From: Xanthobacteraceae bacterium
GTDB lineage: Bacteria; Pseudomonadota; Alphaproteobacteria; Rhizobiales; Xanthobacteraceae
Length of the DNA: 64,000 nt
Reading direction: 5' to 3'
Assembly (NCBI GenBank): GCA_030038995.1
Contig: JASHQS010000067.1
Coordinates: 20,217 to 84,216 of the forward strand
The position numbers were made by a program, and so were the translations under genes. A model generated the notes under the pieces. That model was not told the origin of the DNA. It made no database searches and worked only from the letters and a program-made list of their open reading frames with translations. Positions 26,311 to 35,759 of the stretch are shown one piece after another. The first letter of the stretch is position 1. Every line of letters begins with the position of its first letter.

Positions 26311-27366
26311 TCAGATCTTGGTCGAATTCGACTTCTCTCGCTCGATCTGCTCTACGACTTTTGCCGTCATGTCTTCGGCAACTCGGCGCGGATCGCTGTC
26401 GCGGTTGAACCGGATCGCATTGATGCGGTCCTCGGAATATTGCCGGTAAGTGAACGTCTGGTGCGGATGCTCACGCAGCAGCCAGCCGCAGGCTTCCTCG
26501 ACCTCCAGGCGACCGGCGATACGATCCTTATTGCCTAGCAGTATGCTTAGGGAAATATCCTGCAGGCCGTACAGCTCGGCGACCGCGATCATCTTGAGCA
26601 ATCTATCGACGCCAAACGTACCCTGCACCGCCGCATCTTCGAAAGCGTCCCTGAGAAACAGGCAGTCGCATACGTGAATGCGGCCGATCGAGCGCATCAC
26701 ATAGCGGCCACCCTCGATCTCTTGTGGAAATCCGTTGGAGGCGGGAGGCTTCGGCTGCCTGACAATACCCATGTCGTAGACGGACATGTTGTGGGGAGCC
26801 AATTGCTCATATAGCTCGACGAAGTGTGAGCGCGGGTTCCGCGGGGTGCGGAAAAAGTGGGCCTCGGATTCGATCCCTAGAATTCCGCTGCGCAAGAGCA
26901 TTTCGCCTGCGCCCTTGACGATTTCGATCTCATAGGTTTCTGCATCGAGCTTCATGAAGTCGATCGCAGGGCCAATCGTGCCTTCCGAGAGCAGGGTATC
27001 AAGCCGGCGGATCGGCACTTGACTCCACTTCTCGTCAATGGCGTCCGTGCCATTGGTCGCCGCGAAATATGACGATGATGGGTTCTCGCGGATATAGCGA
27101 AACGGCCGCATCTCATCCTTGTCGCCTAGGGCGCAATGCAAATACCGAATGCGATCTGGGTGTTTGTTGGCTGCGATGAGGGGTGCAACGCCGTCTTCGT
27201 ACAGCGCATCAAAACCCCAAACCTCAAGGTGGTCGCCGAAGGCCTTCCAACGATCGTGAAATCCGCCGCGCACGCCAACGTCAATGAGCCGGAAGCTCTC
27301 GCTCAAAATCCCCCGCTTGCAGATTTCGTTGGTGAAATAAGGGTAAGGCGGAAAGTAGTGAGCCAA
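26311..27366 (-). CDS. FkbM-family methyltransferase
   Basis: A 351-residue protein whose first half is an FkbM methyltransferase: RLIDVGVRGGFHDRW as motif I, LEVWGFDAL as motif II, and the family signature RRLDTLLSE...IDFMKLDAETYEIEIVKGA (about residues 165-195). The start is set at TTG 27366 because GGAGGG (minus strand, 27375-27379) lies eight bases before it; a TTG at 27402 is the next possibility. The C-terminal part (about residues 240-340) is of unknown nature. FkbM enzymes O-methylate sugars or other small molecules. GC is lower than average, as for its beta-helix neighbour. Confidence 0.82.
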   Translation of the reverse strand: MAHYFPPYPYFTNEICKRGILSESFRLIDVGVRGGFHDRWKAFGDHLEVWGFDALYEDGVAPLIAANKHPDRIRYLHCALGDKDEMRPFRYIRENPSSSYFAATNGTDAIDEKWSQVPIRRLDTLLSEGTIGPAIDFMKLDAETYEIEIVKGAGEMLLRSGILGIESEAHFFRTPRNPRSHFVELYEQLAPHNMSVYDMGIVRQPKPPASNGFPQEIEGGRYVMRSIGRIHVCDCLFLRDAFEDAAVQGTFGVDRLLKMIAVAELYGLQDISLSILLGNKDRIAGRLEVEEACGWLLREHPHQTFTYRQYSEDRINAIRFNRDSDPRRVAEDMTAKVVEQIEREKSNSTKI

Positions 27367-27374
27367 TGGGATAC

Positions 27375-27379
27375 CCTCC
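27375..27379 (-). promoter_or_regulatory. Ribosome binding site deciding a TTG start
   Basis: A GGAGG string on the minus strand eight bases before TTG 27366. No ATG or GTG is well placed for the FkbM gene, so this site decides the start. Confidence 0.6.
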
Positions 27380-27601
27380 GCGCGGCGAGACAGCGCGCGC
27401 AATGCGCCCTAAGTGGGATGCCGAGTCAAGCGGTCCGCATCCGCGGAAGGCCAGACTTTCCGGCGGTCTCTGCCTGCGGCCCACACAAGCCGCGTTGCGC
27501 CGCCCCAGGCTTGAGTTCCGCACCGTCCGCAACCTTGTCGGGCGCCCCGGCAGGTGATAGTCCTCGACAGCCAGCGTCATGCCGTTCGCAAGGGGGGGAG
27601 C

Positions 27602-29473
27602 ATGAGCACCCTGTTAGCCGAAAAGGTGACTGCGTTGCAGAGTCGGGAAGCCGACCCGGCGCCCTATCCGCGGCAGCTCGTTCTCGACTGGACCGACTAT
27701 TGCAATGCGAAATGCTTCTTCTGCTGGCGCGAGAAGTACGAGCAGGAAATCGGCGGTATGGGCGAGTTCATACCGTTCGCGAAGCTCAAGAAGCTCGAAG
27801 ACGTTCTCAGCAAGGTGGAAATTTTCGGGATTTCCAGCGGCATCGGCGAGCCGCTGCTGCACCCGGAGCTCGATGAAATATTGACCTGGCTGTACCGGAT
27901 CAATCCCTCGATCCGGCTGCAAACGGTGACCAATGGCACGACGCTGACTGCCGCCAAGGCGGCATGGTTCGCCGGGCACCTCGATTGGCTTTCGGTATCG
28001 CTGAACGCGGCCAACGGCGATGCCCACATGCGCGACATGTTCCCGCACCTCGCCAAGCGGGGCATCGATGCCGGGAAGAGGTTCGATCTCCACATTCGCC
28101 ATCTGACCGAGTTCATGGCGGCACTCCCGCTCGAGGACCGCCGCCGGGTCAGATTTCAGATGGTCACCCATCGGTATAACGTGAAGGACGTGGTCGATTT
28201 CGTTCGCCTCGTTCACCGAATTGGAGGCTTCCAAGCCGTCTTCACCAATATCGCGGCGCATCCCGATACGATTGATTGGTCGCTGTACTGGATCAAGGAT
28301 CAGTACAACGATCTGATAGAGGAAGCTTGTGAGGTAGGAACGCGCCTTGGCGTGCAAGTCCACTCGGTGCGGTTTTTTACCGGCGTCAAGCCGGTGTTCG
28401 ACCTCGACAAGGTCTGCCGCGACCCGATCGACATCGCCTACATCAGCCGGTCCAGTCATGCCTCGCCCTGTTGTCACTGGACCGAAGCGCAGATCCCGGT
28501 TGATTACTACAATGATGAACAGGGATTCGAGAAATACTGGAACAGCGATCTGCTGCAGCGGTTGCGCCGCAAGCGTGACTTCGCCAGCTGCCGCGTCTGC
28601 GGCATGTCGCGAATTTTCGACGAGACGAGCTTTCATTTCTCGCCGAAGCTGAAGCAAATCCTCATCAAAGAGGGCCGGATAGCGGAGATCAACAGCGAGA
28701 ACGATTTCCCCGATGCCGGCTTGGTGCGAACCTGCGTCGACAACAAGCTGGACCTGCCGAGCATCCGGCGCACGCTGTTGGCTGTCGGACTGCCGGCCGA
28801 GATGGCCGGCGTCATCGAAACCCAGGGTCTTGCGGCGCTGCCGGCGCTCGATCGAGCCTGTTGGGATGCCTTCCAGAAAGCCGACCTGCCGCTGACGAGC
28901 GCCAGCGTTGCCTTGGCCGGTCCTTTCCTCGGCATCGGCTGGGGCATCCCCATCCACGAGTATCAAAACCGGCTTTCGGCGCGCTGGATCGGTGCCGCGC
29001 AGCAGGCATCGATTTTTGTCCGGGTCCAGCCGGGCACGGCCTGCGAGCTCTCCTTCACCGTCCATCACGTCCATCCGGCCGAATTGGAGTCGCAGTTGGG
29101 CATCAATGTGTGCGGCCGCGCGCTGGAGACGCGGCGGTCTCGCGATCTCGTCGGGCGGGCGACGCTCAGCGCAACCGTGCCGGACGATCTGACCGAAGCC
29201 TGCCATGGGCGTTTGTGGGTGCGAATCGGCGCCTTCAGCGAAAATGGACGAGTGCTGGCGGGGCACGTGTCGCTGGTGCGGTTGACGTTGTCCGATCCGG
29301 CCAAGGCTGGCGTCGCCAAGCTGGAACAGGCCGTTGCCGAAAAAGATGCGCTGCTGGCCCAGCTAAGCGGACGGCTCGCGGCGCTCGAGGAAGAGCTGAA
29401 GGCCTTGTATGCATCGCGGTCGTGGCGCGTCACTGCCCCACTGAGGAAATTCAGACGTTGGCTGCACAGGTAA
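27602..29473 (+). CDS. Radical SAM enzyme with beta-sandwich and coiled-coil C-terminus
   Basis: A 623-residue protein starting at ATG 27602 behind a strong AGGGGGGGAG site. The 4Fe-4S ligands are C34, C38 and C41 (CNAKCFFC). GIGEPLLHPELDEI and VTNGTTL are the next barrel strands; a second Cys group (SPCCHW, later CRVCGMS around 340) suggests a SPASM-like auxiliary cluster. Residues about 440-560 look like a beta-sandwich. A heptad-like coiled coil follows, then the tail SRSWRVTAPLRKFRRW, a tail also common in glycosyltransferases and other polysaccharide-locus proteins. A glycan-directed radical reaction is likely; the substrate is unknown. Confidence 0.75.
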   Translation: MSTLLAEKVTALQSREADPAPYPRQLVLDWTDYCNAKCFFCWREKYEQEIGGMGEFIPFAKLKKLEDVLSKVEIFGISSGIGEPLLHPELDEILTWLYRINPSIRLQTVTNGTTLTAAKAAWFAGHLDWLSVSLNAANGDAHMRDMFPHLAKRGIDAGKRFDLHIRHLTEFMAALPLEDRRRVRFQMVTHRYNVKDVVDFVRLVHRIGGFQAVFTNIAAHPDTIDWSLYWIKDQYNDLIEEACEVGTRLGVQVHSVRFFTGVKPVFDLDKVCRDPIDIAYISRSSHASPCCHWTEAQIPVDYYNDEQGFEKYWNSDLLQRLRRKRDFASCRVCGMSRIFDETSFHFSPKLKQILIKEGRIAEINSENDFPDAGLVRTCVDNKLDLPSIRRTLLAVGLPAEMAGVIETQGLAALPALDRACWDAFQKADLPLTSASVALAGPFLGIGWGIPIHEYQNRLSARWIGAAQQASIFVRVQPGTACELSFTVHHVHPAELESQLGINVCGRALETRRSRDLVGRATLSATVPDDLTEACHGRLWVRIGAFSENGRVLAGHVSLVRLTLSDPAKAGVAKLEQAVAEKDALLAQLSGRLAALEEELKALYASRSWRVTAPLRKFRRWLHR

Positions 29474-29682
29474 GCGCATCTTGTGGGATTCGCCTCTGAC
29501 AACGCATCGCGTGCATTCATTCAACATATTCGACACGAGCTATTACATCGCGTCCGATCCGTTGCCCGGCGCGCTCATGCTTCACTCCTCGCCCGGGGGA
29601 ATTGGCAGCTTGAATACGTCACGCATCGCCCGTTCATCGTTCGGCGGCGGGCGCGTCGCTGCAATCAGCCCCAGCGCGGCCA

Positions 29683-32109
29683 ATGAGTGACAGTACCGCC
29701 GGCCCGGCGCCCGCCAGCTTGCCCACGCGCATCATCGGCTATGCGTGGGGCGATTCCTACGTCGACGAACTCATCAACCTTGCGCTTCCGGCGCTGCTCG
29801 CGCCCGGCAATTTGCCCGCCGTCGCGGCGCAGGTGCCATGCGAGCTGGTGCTGGTTTCCGAGGAGCGGCTGTTCGCCAGGATCGCCGACCACGCCGCAGT
29901 CAGGGCAGCGCAAAAGCTCTGTCCGGTGCGGCTCGTCGGCCTCGACGATCTGATCACGCGCAGCGACAAGTACGGCATGGCGCTGACTTACGCGCTGCAC
30001 CGGGCCTTTGCCGATCTCGGCCCCGCGATGACCGACGCCTGGCTCATCTTCTTCAATGCCGATTTCGTGCTTGCCGACGGCAGCCTGCGCAATCTGCTCG
30101 GCCATCTCAGGCGCGGCGAGCGCATCGTCGCCTCGCCGAGCTATTGCACCGTGAAGGAGGATCTCGTCCCGGCGCTGCAGCGGCGGCTTGCCGGTGACCC
30201 CACAGTGCTTCGTATTCCGCCGCGCGAGATGGCCGAGCTCATCCTGCGGCATCGCCACATCACGATCCGCGGCAAGACCATCAATCAAAGCGGCTTTCAC
30301 CTGTTGCAGGCCGACCAGTTCTACTGGCAGGTGGACGACAACACGCTCGTCGGCCAGCAGATGCCGGTCGCCATCGTCGGCATGCGGCCGCAGCGTTATC
30401 TGGCGGAGCCCAATGCGTTCTGGGACCACGGGCTGATGCTGGAACTGTGCCCGGATGCCGAGGTCAAGCTGCTCGGCGATTCGGACGAGTTTTTGATGCT
30501 CGAGCTGCGCAGCGGCGGCGTCGCCTGGGAACAGATCGTCCACGGTCCGCCGGATCCGCGGGATCTCGCGGAGCGGATGATCACCTGGGTCACGCCCTAC
30601 CAGACAAGCTTTGCCCATCGGCCGCTGGTCCTGCACGCCGCCGATATTCCGCCCGTTGCGGACGCTGCGCGCAAAGAGCTCGACGCCTTCGTGACCAAGG
30701 TGCTGTCGTTCGCTCCGAAGTTTCCATCGCACCTCGGCCATCCGCAATGGGATTACCACTGGCCCGATTTCATGAAGATCCGGCACGCGTTTCTGTCCAC
30801 AAAGCTCGGCTCGCGGACCGAGTTCGAGCCGCCCCCTGACGGCATGCTCGCGATCGATCGGCTGTGGTGGCGCCTGGATGGCGCGGAAAAAGCGCACGCG
30901 CAGCGGATCGGACTGTTGACGGGCGCGCTCCAGGAGATTGATCGCGAACTTACCGACTATGCCGCGACGGCCCTCGACGAGGCCGCTGTGACCATCGGCA
31001 GCAATGCGCCCGCGGCGAACGGCGTTTTCGCGCGCAGATCGTTGGACGCCGGCGCGCCGAGCACGCCTGACGCGGCCCGGAACCGCGCGATCTTGGACGT
31101 CATCGATCGCACATTGGCAAAGAAGCGCGACGAAGCGGAAGCGCGCAAAGCCAAAATTCGCCTCGCCATGGCGGCCGCCGAGGAACAGCATGTCGCTGGC
31201 GGCAGCGAGGAGCGCCGCAAGGCGCGGCGCGAATACCAGCGCCTGCTGCAGCCGCGCGTCAAATCGGCCGGAATTCCGATCGTGCGTTGGCGCGGCGGAG
31301 ACGAACGTGAGCCCGTCCGGCCGCTCGAACTGGCGACGCTTGCCCCGGGCCCGGCGGTCTTCGACATTCCCTGGTTTCACGTGCCCTGGCAGCTGCCGCA
31401 GGAACGCCCGGCGAGCCACGGTAAGCTGCCCGGTGAAACTCTGCCGCGCCGCATCGCGCGCAAGGCCTATTATCGGGTGTTCGGCTGCTGGCCGCGTGTG
31501 ACCATGCTCAATCCGTTCTGGGCTTGCGCGCAGCCCTTGCTGGCGGCGATCGAGGCGGCGAAGGCCGCCGGCGCCCGCGATGCTCTCGTCGCCATCGACA
31601 CGCCCGGTGTCTTCCTCGGCCTCACCGAACTGCCGGGCAGGATCGCGCACGTGTCTCCTGCGGGATTGGAATCGGAGCTGTTTGCGAAGGCGATCGATCC
31701 GCGCCAGCAGTTCGATCTCTGCGTGCTGCAGCTCAACACCGACGACATGCCGCGTTTGTCCGAATTGCTCGCCACGCTGGTGCCGTACTTGCGCCCGGGC
31801 GGTACCATTGTCGGCTTCCACATGAATGGCGGGCGGCCGGTCGGCGCGCCGCGATTGGACGGCCGCAACAGCAGGGTGGCATTCACCGGCTCGGCGGCGT
31901 CGATGCGTGCCATGCGAGTCTATTTGGCAGCGTTCAACCGCATCTATGGACGGCGACCTTTGGGCACGGTCCGTGGCTTGTCGATGCTGGCCTTGAGCAT
32001 GCCGCTGGTGTTTTGGGCCAATCGAGCCGAGGCCGCGGCGGCGAAAACAGGCCGCCTGCCCGATCCAATGGCGCGGACGAGCGTCACCATCGTCGTCCAC
32101 CAAGCCTGA
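29683..32109 (+). CDS. Large two-domain protein, N-terminal glycosyltransferase-like, C-terminal Rossmann-like
   Basis: A soluble 808-residue protein that is not firmly recognised. The N-terminal 240 residues look like a GT-A-type domain (RIIGYAWGDSYVDELINLALPAL, then WLIFFNADFVLADGSLRNLL where NADF takes the place of a DxD motif). A helical middle with charged heptads (about residues 450-510) follows. The C-terminal part (about 600-760) resembles a methyltransferase-like Rossmann fold (FDLCVLQLNTDDMPRL, LRPGGTIVGFHMNG) without a clear SAM-binding loop. It may have a glycan role, next to the radical SAM gene. ATG 29683 is its first good start. Confidence 0.5.
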   Translation: MSDSTAGPAPASLPTRIIGYAWGDSYVDELINLALPALLAPGNLPAVAAQVPCELVLVSEERLFARIADHAAVRAAQKLCPVRLVGLDDLITRSDKYGMALTYALHRAFADLGPAMTDAWLIFFNADFVLADGSLRNLLGHLRRGERIVASPSYCTVKEDLVPALQRRLAGDPTVLRIPPREMAELILRHRHITIRGKTINQSGFHLLQADQFYWQVDDNTLVGQQMPVAIVGMRPQRYLAEPNAFWDHGLMLELCPDAEVKLLGDSDEFLMLELRSGGVAWEQIVHGPPDPRDLAERMITWVTPYQTSFAHRPLVLHAADIPPVADAARKELDAFVTKVLSFAPKFPSHLGHPQWDYHWPDFMKIRHAFLSTKLGSRTEFEPPPDGMLAIDRLWWRLDGAEKAHAQRIGLLTGALQEIDRELTDYAATALDEAAVTIGSNAPAANGVFARRSLDAGAPSTPDAARNRAILDVIDRTLAKKRDEAEARKAKIRLAMAAAEEQHVAGGSEERRKARREYQRLLQPRVKSAGIPIVRWRGGDEREPVRPLELATLAPGPAVFDIPWFHVPWQLPQERPASHGKLPGETLPRRIARKAYYRVFGCWPRVTMLNPFWACAQPLLAAIEAAKAAGARDALVAIDTPGVFLGLTELPGRIAHVSPAGLESELFAKAIDPRQQFDLCVLQLNTDDMPRLSELLATLVPYLRPGGTIVGFHMNGGRPVGAPRLDGRNSRVAFTGSAASMRAMRVYLAAFNRIYGRRPLGTVRGLSMLALSMPLVFWANRAEAAAAKTGRLPDPMARTSVTIVVHQA

Positions 32110-32300
32110 ACGGCAGGCGCCGCAACCTCCGCCATGTGTGGCTAACCGGCCACGCCGTTGGGAAAAACCGTGCAAATCGTCCTCTCATGATTGCAGACTT
32201 GCCGCCGCAGCGGTAAGCATCGGGCTTACTGCAAGCGTAGATTTCTAAAAGCGTTCGGGGCCATCGGAGGCGAGGCGGGGCGGCTATCTCCGCAAACGCA

Positions 32301-35300
32301 ATGCGGTCATTGGATGCGTTGCAGGTCGCTGCGCGGCAGTGCGCCGCGCAAGGGGTACATGCGCGCCCGCGCCGATCGTTGCGCCGGGCGGCGGCCTTGC
32401 TCGCCTGTACCTGCCTGAGCGGCGGCGCGGCCTACGCCCAGAACGCGACGTGGAACGGAAGCACCACTGATTGGAATACCCCGACCAACTGGACGCCCAA
32501 CACGGTACCGACGGGCACCGCCACGTTCGCAGCCACGGGGAGTACGTCCGTCGATAATGCCAGCGGTCTCGTCTCGATCGGCGCCATCGACTTCAATGCG
32601 GTTGCGCAGGCCTACTCCTTTACCATTGACAATCCGTTCCTGATCAACGGTACCGGCGTCACCAATAATTCTGCGAATACCCAGAACTTCAGTATCACGG
32701 ACGGCAACTCGCTGGTGTTCCAGAACGGAAGCTCCGCCAACACCGGTACCGGCACCGTCGCGTACAACAATAGCGGCTTTATCGTCTTTAACGACACCAG
32801 CACTGCCGGCAATGCAAACACGACTTTCACGAATAATGAAATCCTTCAGTTCAATGACAGCAGCTCTGCCGGCAGCGCTTCGTTCACCAATAACATCGAA
32901 ATGGACTTTTTTAATTCGGCCACCGCCGCCAGCGCGGTCATCAGCAACACCAGCACCGGCACTCTGACCTTCAACAATTCCGCCACCGCCGCCGACGCCA
33001 ACATCACCAACGGCGGCACGGTTATTTTCGGCAACTCCAGCACCGGCGGCAACGCCGCCATCACGAATAATTCCGGCGCCACCCTCACGTTCAACGACTC
33101 CAGCAGCGCCGGCAGCGCGGTCGTCAACAACAACGGCGGAGCGCTCAATTTCAACAATTCGAGCACGGCGGGTTCGGCAAGCATAACCGACGATCCCAGC
33201 GGCACCATCGTCTTTGCCAATACCAGCACGGGCGGTAACGCCACCATCAACAACGAAAGCGGCGCCACGCTCACGTTTAACGATACCAGCAGCGCCGGCA
33301 GCGCCGCGATTACCAACGTAGGAACGGCTACCTTCAACACTTCGAGCACGGCCGGCAACGCCAGCATTCTCAACACCGGCGCCGGCACGCTCACCTTTAA
33401 CGCCACCAGTACGGCCGGTGAGGCTACAATCAACAATGTGTCTACGATGGTCTTCAACAACTCGGCGACGGCCGGCAGTGCGACCATCACCAATATCGGC
33501 CCGACCGGCAATCTGACGTTCAACAATACCAGCACGGCCGGCACGGCCAGCATCACCAACGACTCCTCGCTGACGTTCAACAACTCGAGCAATGCCGGCA
33601 GTGCGACCATCGTCAACAACCAGACTGCGACGTTTAACAACTCGGCCGATGCCGGCAGCGCGACCATCACCAATAATCTTACTTTGAATTTCAATAATTC
33701 GAGCACCGCCGACACAGCCACGATCACTACCAACAGCCCGGGCACAGTCTCGTTCACCGGCTCCAGCACCGGCGGCAATGCGCGCTTCATCACCAACGCC
33801 GGCGGCACCTTCGACATGTCGGGGTTGACCGACGGCGGCATGACCGCCGGCTCGATCGAAGGGGCCGGCAGTTATTTCCTCGGCGGCAACGCGCTCACGG
33901 TGGGCAGCAACGACCTGTCCACCACGGTGAGCGGCGTGATCTCCGACGGCGGCTCGAACGGCGGCAGCGGCGGCTCGCTCATCAAGGTCGGCACCGGCAC
34001 GCTAACCCTGACCAATACCGAGACCTATACGGGCGCCACCGCCGTCGATGCCGGCACACTGCTGGTCAACGGCTCGATCGCGGCGTCGAGCGGCGTGACG
34101 GTCAATTCCGGCGGCACGCTCGGCGGCACCGGCACGGTATCGTCCACGACCGTCGAGTCCGGCGGCACGTTCGCGCCCGGCAATAGCACGCCCGGCACCT
34201 CGATGACGGTGAGCGGCAGCCTCGCCTTCCTGTCGGGGGCGATGTACCTGATCCAGGTCAGCCCGGCGACCGCGAGCTTCGCCAACGTCACGATCGGCAC
34301 AGCCTCGCTCAACGGCACCGTGGACGCGGCGTTCGCGCCGGGCACCTACATGCAGAAGCAATACACCATCCTGATGTCGACCGGCGGCATCAACGGGACG
34401 TTTGCTTCGCTCAGTACCATGAACCTGCCGAGCAACTTTACGGCAAGCCTCAGCTATTCGCCGAACGACGTGTTCTTGAACCTCAAGGCGTCGATTCCAA
34501 TGACTGGGCTCAACGTCAACCAGCAGAACGTCGCCAATGCGTTGAATACGTTCTTCAACAACGGCGGCACGCTGCCGCCCGGTTTTGTGGGGGTGCTCGG
34601 CCTGACCGGCGCCAACTTGGCGAACGCGCTGACGCAATTGGACGGCGAGGTCGCGACCGGCGCCGACAAGGGCGCGTTCCTGATGCTGAGCGAATTCCTC
34701 GGCGTGATGCTCGATCCGTTCGTCGATGGCCGGATCGGTGGCGCCGGTGGGCCGATGGGCTTCGCGCCGGATCAAGAGCCGGCGTTCCCGTCCGACATCG
34801 CGCTGGCCTATGCGGGCGTGCTCAAGGCGCCGCCGCCGGCGACCTTTGCGCAGCGCTGGACGGCGTGGGGATCGGCGTTCGGCGGCGGTGAATTCACCCA
34901 GGGCAATGCGGTCATCGGCTCGAATAGCACCAACGCGCAGGCGAGCGGCTTTGCCGGCGGCATGGATTACCATCTCACGCCAGACACGGTATTTGGCTTC
35001 GGGCTATCGGGTGGCGAGACCGGCTGGAGCTTGGCGCAGGGCCTCGGCACGGGCCGCAGCGATGCGTTCCAGGCTGGGCTTTACGGCGTGAGCCATGCGG
35101 GCCCGGCCTATGTGGCGGCGGCGGTCGCTGCTGCCGAGCATTGGATGTCGACGAGCCGCGTCGCGCTCGGCGACCCGCTCACCGCGAGCTTCAACGCGCA
35201 GGCTTACGGCGGCCGCCTGGAGGCCGGCTATCGTTACGGCGTCTGGTCTGGCGCCGGCGTCTCACCCTACGCGGCCGTGCAATTCGAAGCGTTTCACACG

Positions 35301-35684
35301 CCGGCCTACAGCGAGGCCGATCTGACCGGCGGCGGGTTCGGATTGTCTTACGCCGCCCAGAACGCCACCGATACGCGCAGCGAGCTGGGCGCGCGCCTGG
35401 ACGACCTCACCGCGTTCCAGGGCATGCCGCTGTTGCTGCGCGCCCGCTTGGCCTGGGCGCATGACTGGACAACGAACCCGACGCTGAGCGCGGTATTCGA
35501 GGCGCTGCCGGGAGCCAGTTTCGTCGTGAATGGCGCGGCGACGCCGCCCAATTCGGCGCTCGTCTCTGCCGGCGGCGAATTACGGCTGACGCCGCGCTGG
35601 ACGTTCCTGACCAAGTTTGACGGCGAGTTCGCTTCTACCGCACAGACTTACGCCGGATCGGGCACGCTACGCTACACGTGGTGA
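32301..35684 (+). CDS. Type V autotransporter with tandem short repeats
   Basis: A 1127-residue outer-membrane protein. A long signal peptide with probable cleavage after AYA (residue 46) is followed by a passenger with 17 repeats of 19-21 residues (about residues 162-512, nucleotides 32785-33835). Each is built around FNNSSTAGSATITN-like core sequences. After these come an autotransporter-associated strand repeat (GSLIKVGTGTLTLTNTETYTG) and a C-terminal autotransporter beta-barrel (from about residue 850), ending with the aromatic residue of RYTW. The passenger is rich in Asn, Thr, Ser and Gly and should form a beta-solenoid. It is probably an adhesin or surface fibre; no protease triad is visible. 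Confidence 0.88.
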   Translation: MRSLDALQVAARQCAAQGVHARPRRSLRRAAALLACTCLSGGAAYAQNATWNGSTTDWNTPTNWTPNTVPTGTATFAATGSTSVDNASGLVSIGAIDFNAVAQAYSFTIDNPFLINGTGVTNNSANTQNFSITDGNSLVFQNGSSANTGTGTVAYNNSGFIVFNDTSTAGNANTTFTNNEILQFNDSSSAGSASFTNNIEMDFFNSATAASAVISNTSTGTLTFNNSATAADANITNGGTVIFGNSSTGGNAAITNNSGATLTFNDSSSAGSAVVNNNGGALNFNNSSTAGSASITDDPSGTIVFANTSTGGNATINNESGATLTFNDTSSAGSAAITNVGTATFNTSSTAGNASILNTGAGTLTFNATSTAGEATINNVSTMVFNNSATAGSATITNIGPTGNLTFNNTSTAGTASITNDSSLTFNNSSNAGSATIVNNQTATFNNSADAGSATITNNLTLNFNNSSTADTATITTNSPGTVSFTGSSTGGNARFITNAGGTFDMSGLTDGGMTAGSIEGAGSYFLGGNALTVGSNDLSTTVSGVISDGGSNGGSGGSLIKVGTGTLTLTNTETYTGATAVDAGTLLVNGSIAASSGVTVNSGGTLGGTGTVSSTTVESGGTFAPGNSTPGTSMTVSGSLAFLSGAMYLIQVSPATASFANVTIGTASLNGTVDAAFAPGTYMQKQYTILMSTGGINGTFASLSTMNLPSNFTASLSYSPNDVFLNLKASIPMTGLNVNQQNVANALNTFFNNGGTLPPGFVGVLGLTGANLANALTQLDGEVATGADKGAFLMLSEFLGVMLDPFVDGRIGGAGGPMGFAPDQEPAFPSDIALAYAGVLKAPPPATFAQRWTAWGSAFGGGEFTQGNAVIGSNSTNAQASGFAGGMDYHLTPDTVFGFGLSGGETGWSLAQGLGTGRSDAFQAGLYGVSHAGPAYVAAAVAAAEHWMSTSRVALGDPLTASFNAQAYGGRLEAGYRYGVWSGAGVSPYAAVQFEAFHTPAYSEADLTGGGFGLSYAAQNATDTRSELGARLDDLTAFQGMPLLLRARLAWAHDWTTNPTLSAVFEALPGASFVVNGAATPPNSALVSAGGELRLTPRWTFLTKFDGEFASTAQTYAGSGTLRYTW
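32785..33835 (+). repeat. Tandem array of 17 repeats in the autotransporter passenger
   Basis: Seventeen units of about 57-63 bases, each encoding a 19-21 residue solenoid turn with a Phe at the start, Ser/Thr-Ala-Gly in the middle and an Ile/Asn near the end. The units have diverged in sequence, so the array is old rather than freshly expanded. Confidence 0.75.
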
Positions 35685-35759
35685 TCGCCGCTCCCCGGCA
35701 GGACCTCTGCTCGATAATCCCGCCGGCATCGAGGCCGCAACGATTGCCGGCGCGAATTC

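Noticed and set aside
26281..26538. 85-codon frame on the plus strand at the end of the FkbM gene
   Set aside because: It overlaps the FkbM gene's end in the opposite direction and has no recognisable protein features.
32785..33835. CRISPR-like array at the autotransporter repeats
   Set aside because: The units are translated, in frame and diverged, with no constant direct repeats and no spacer structure.
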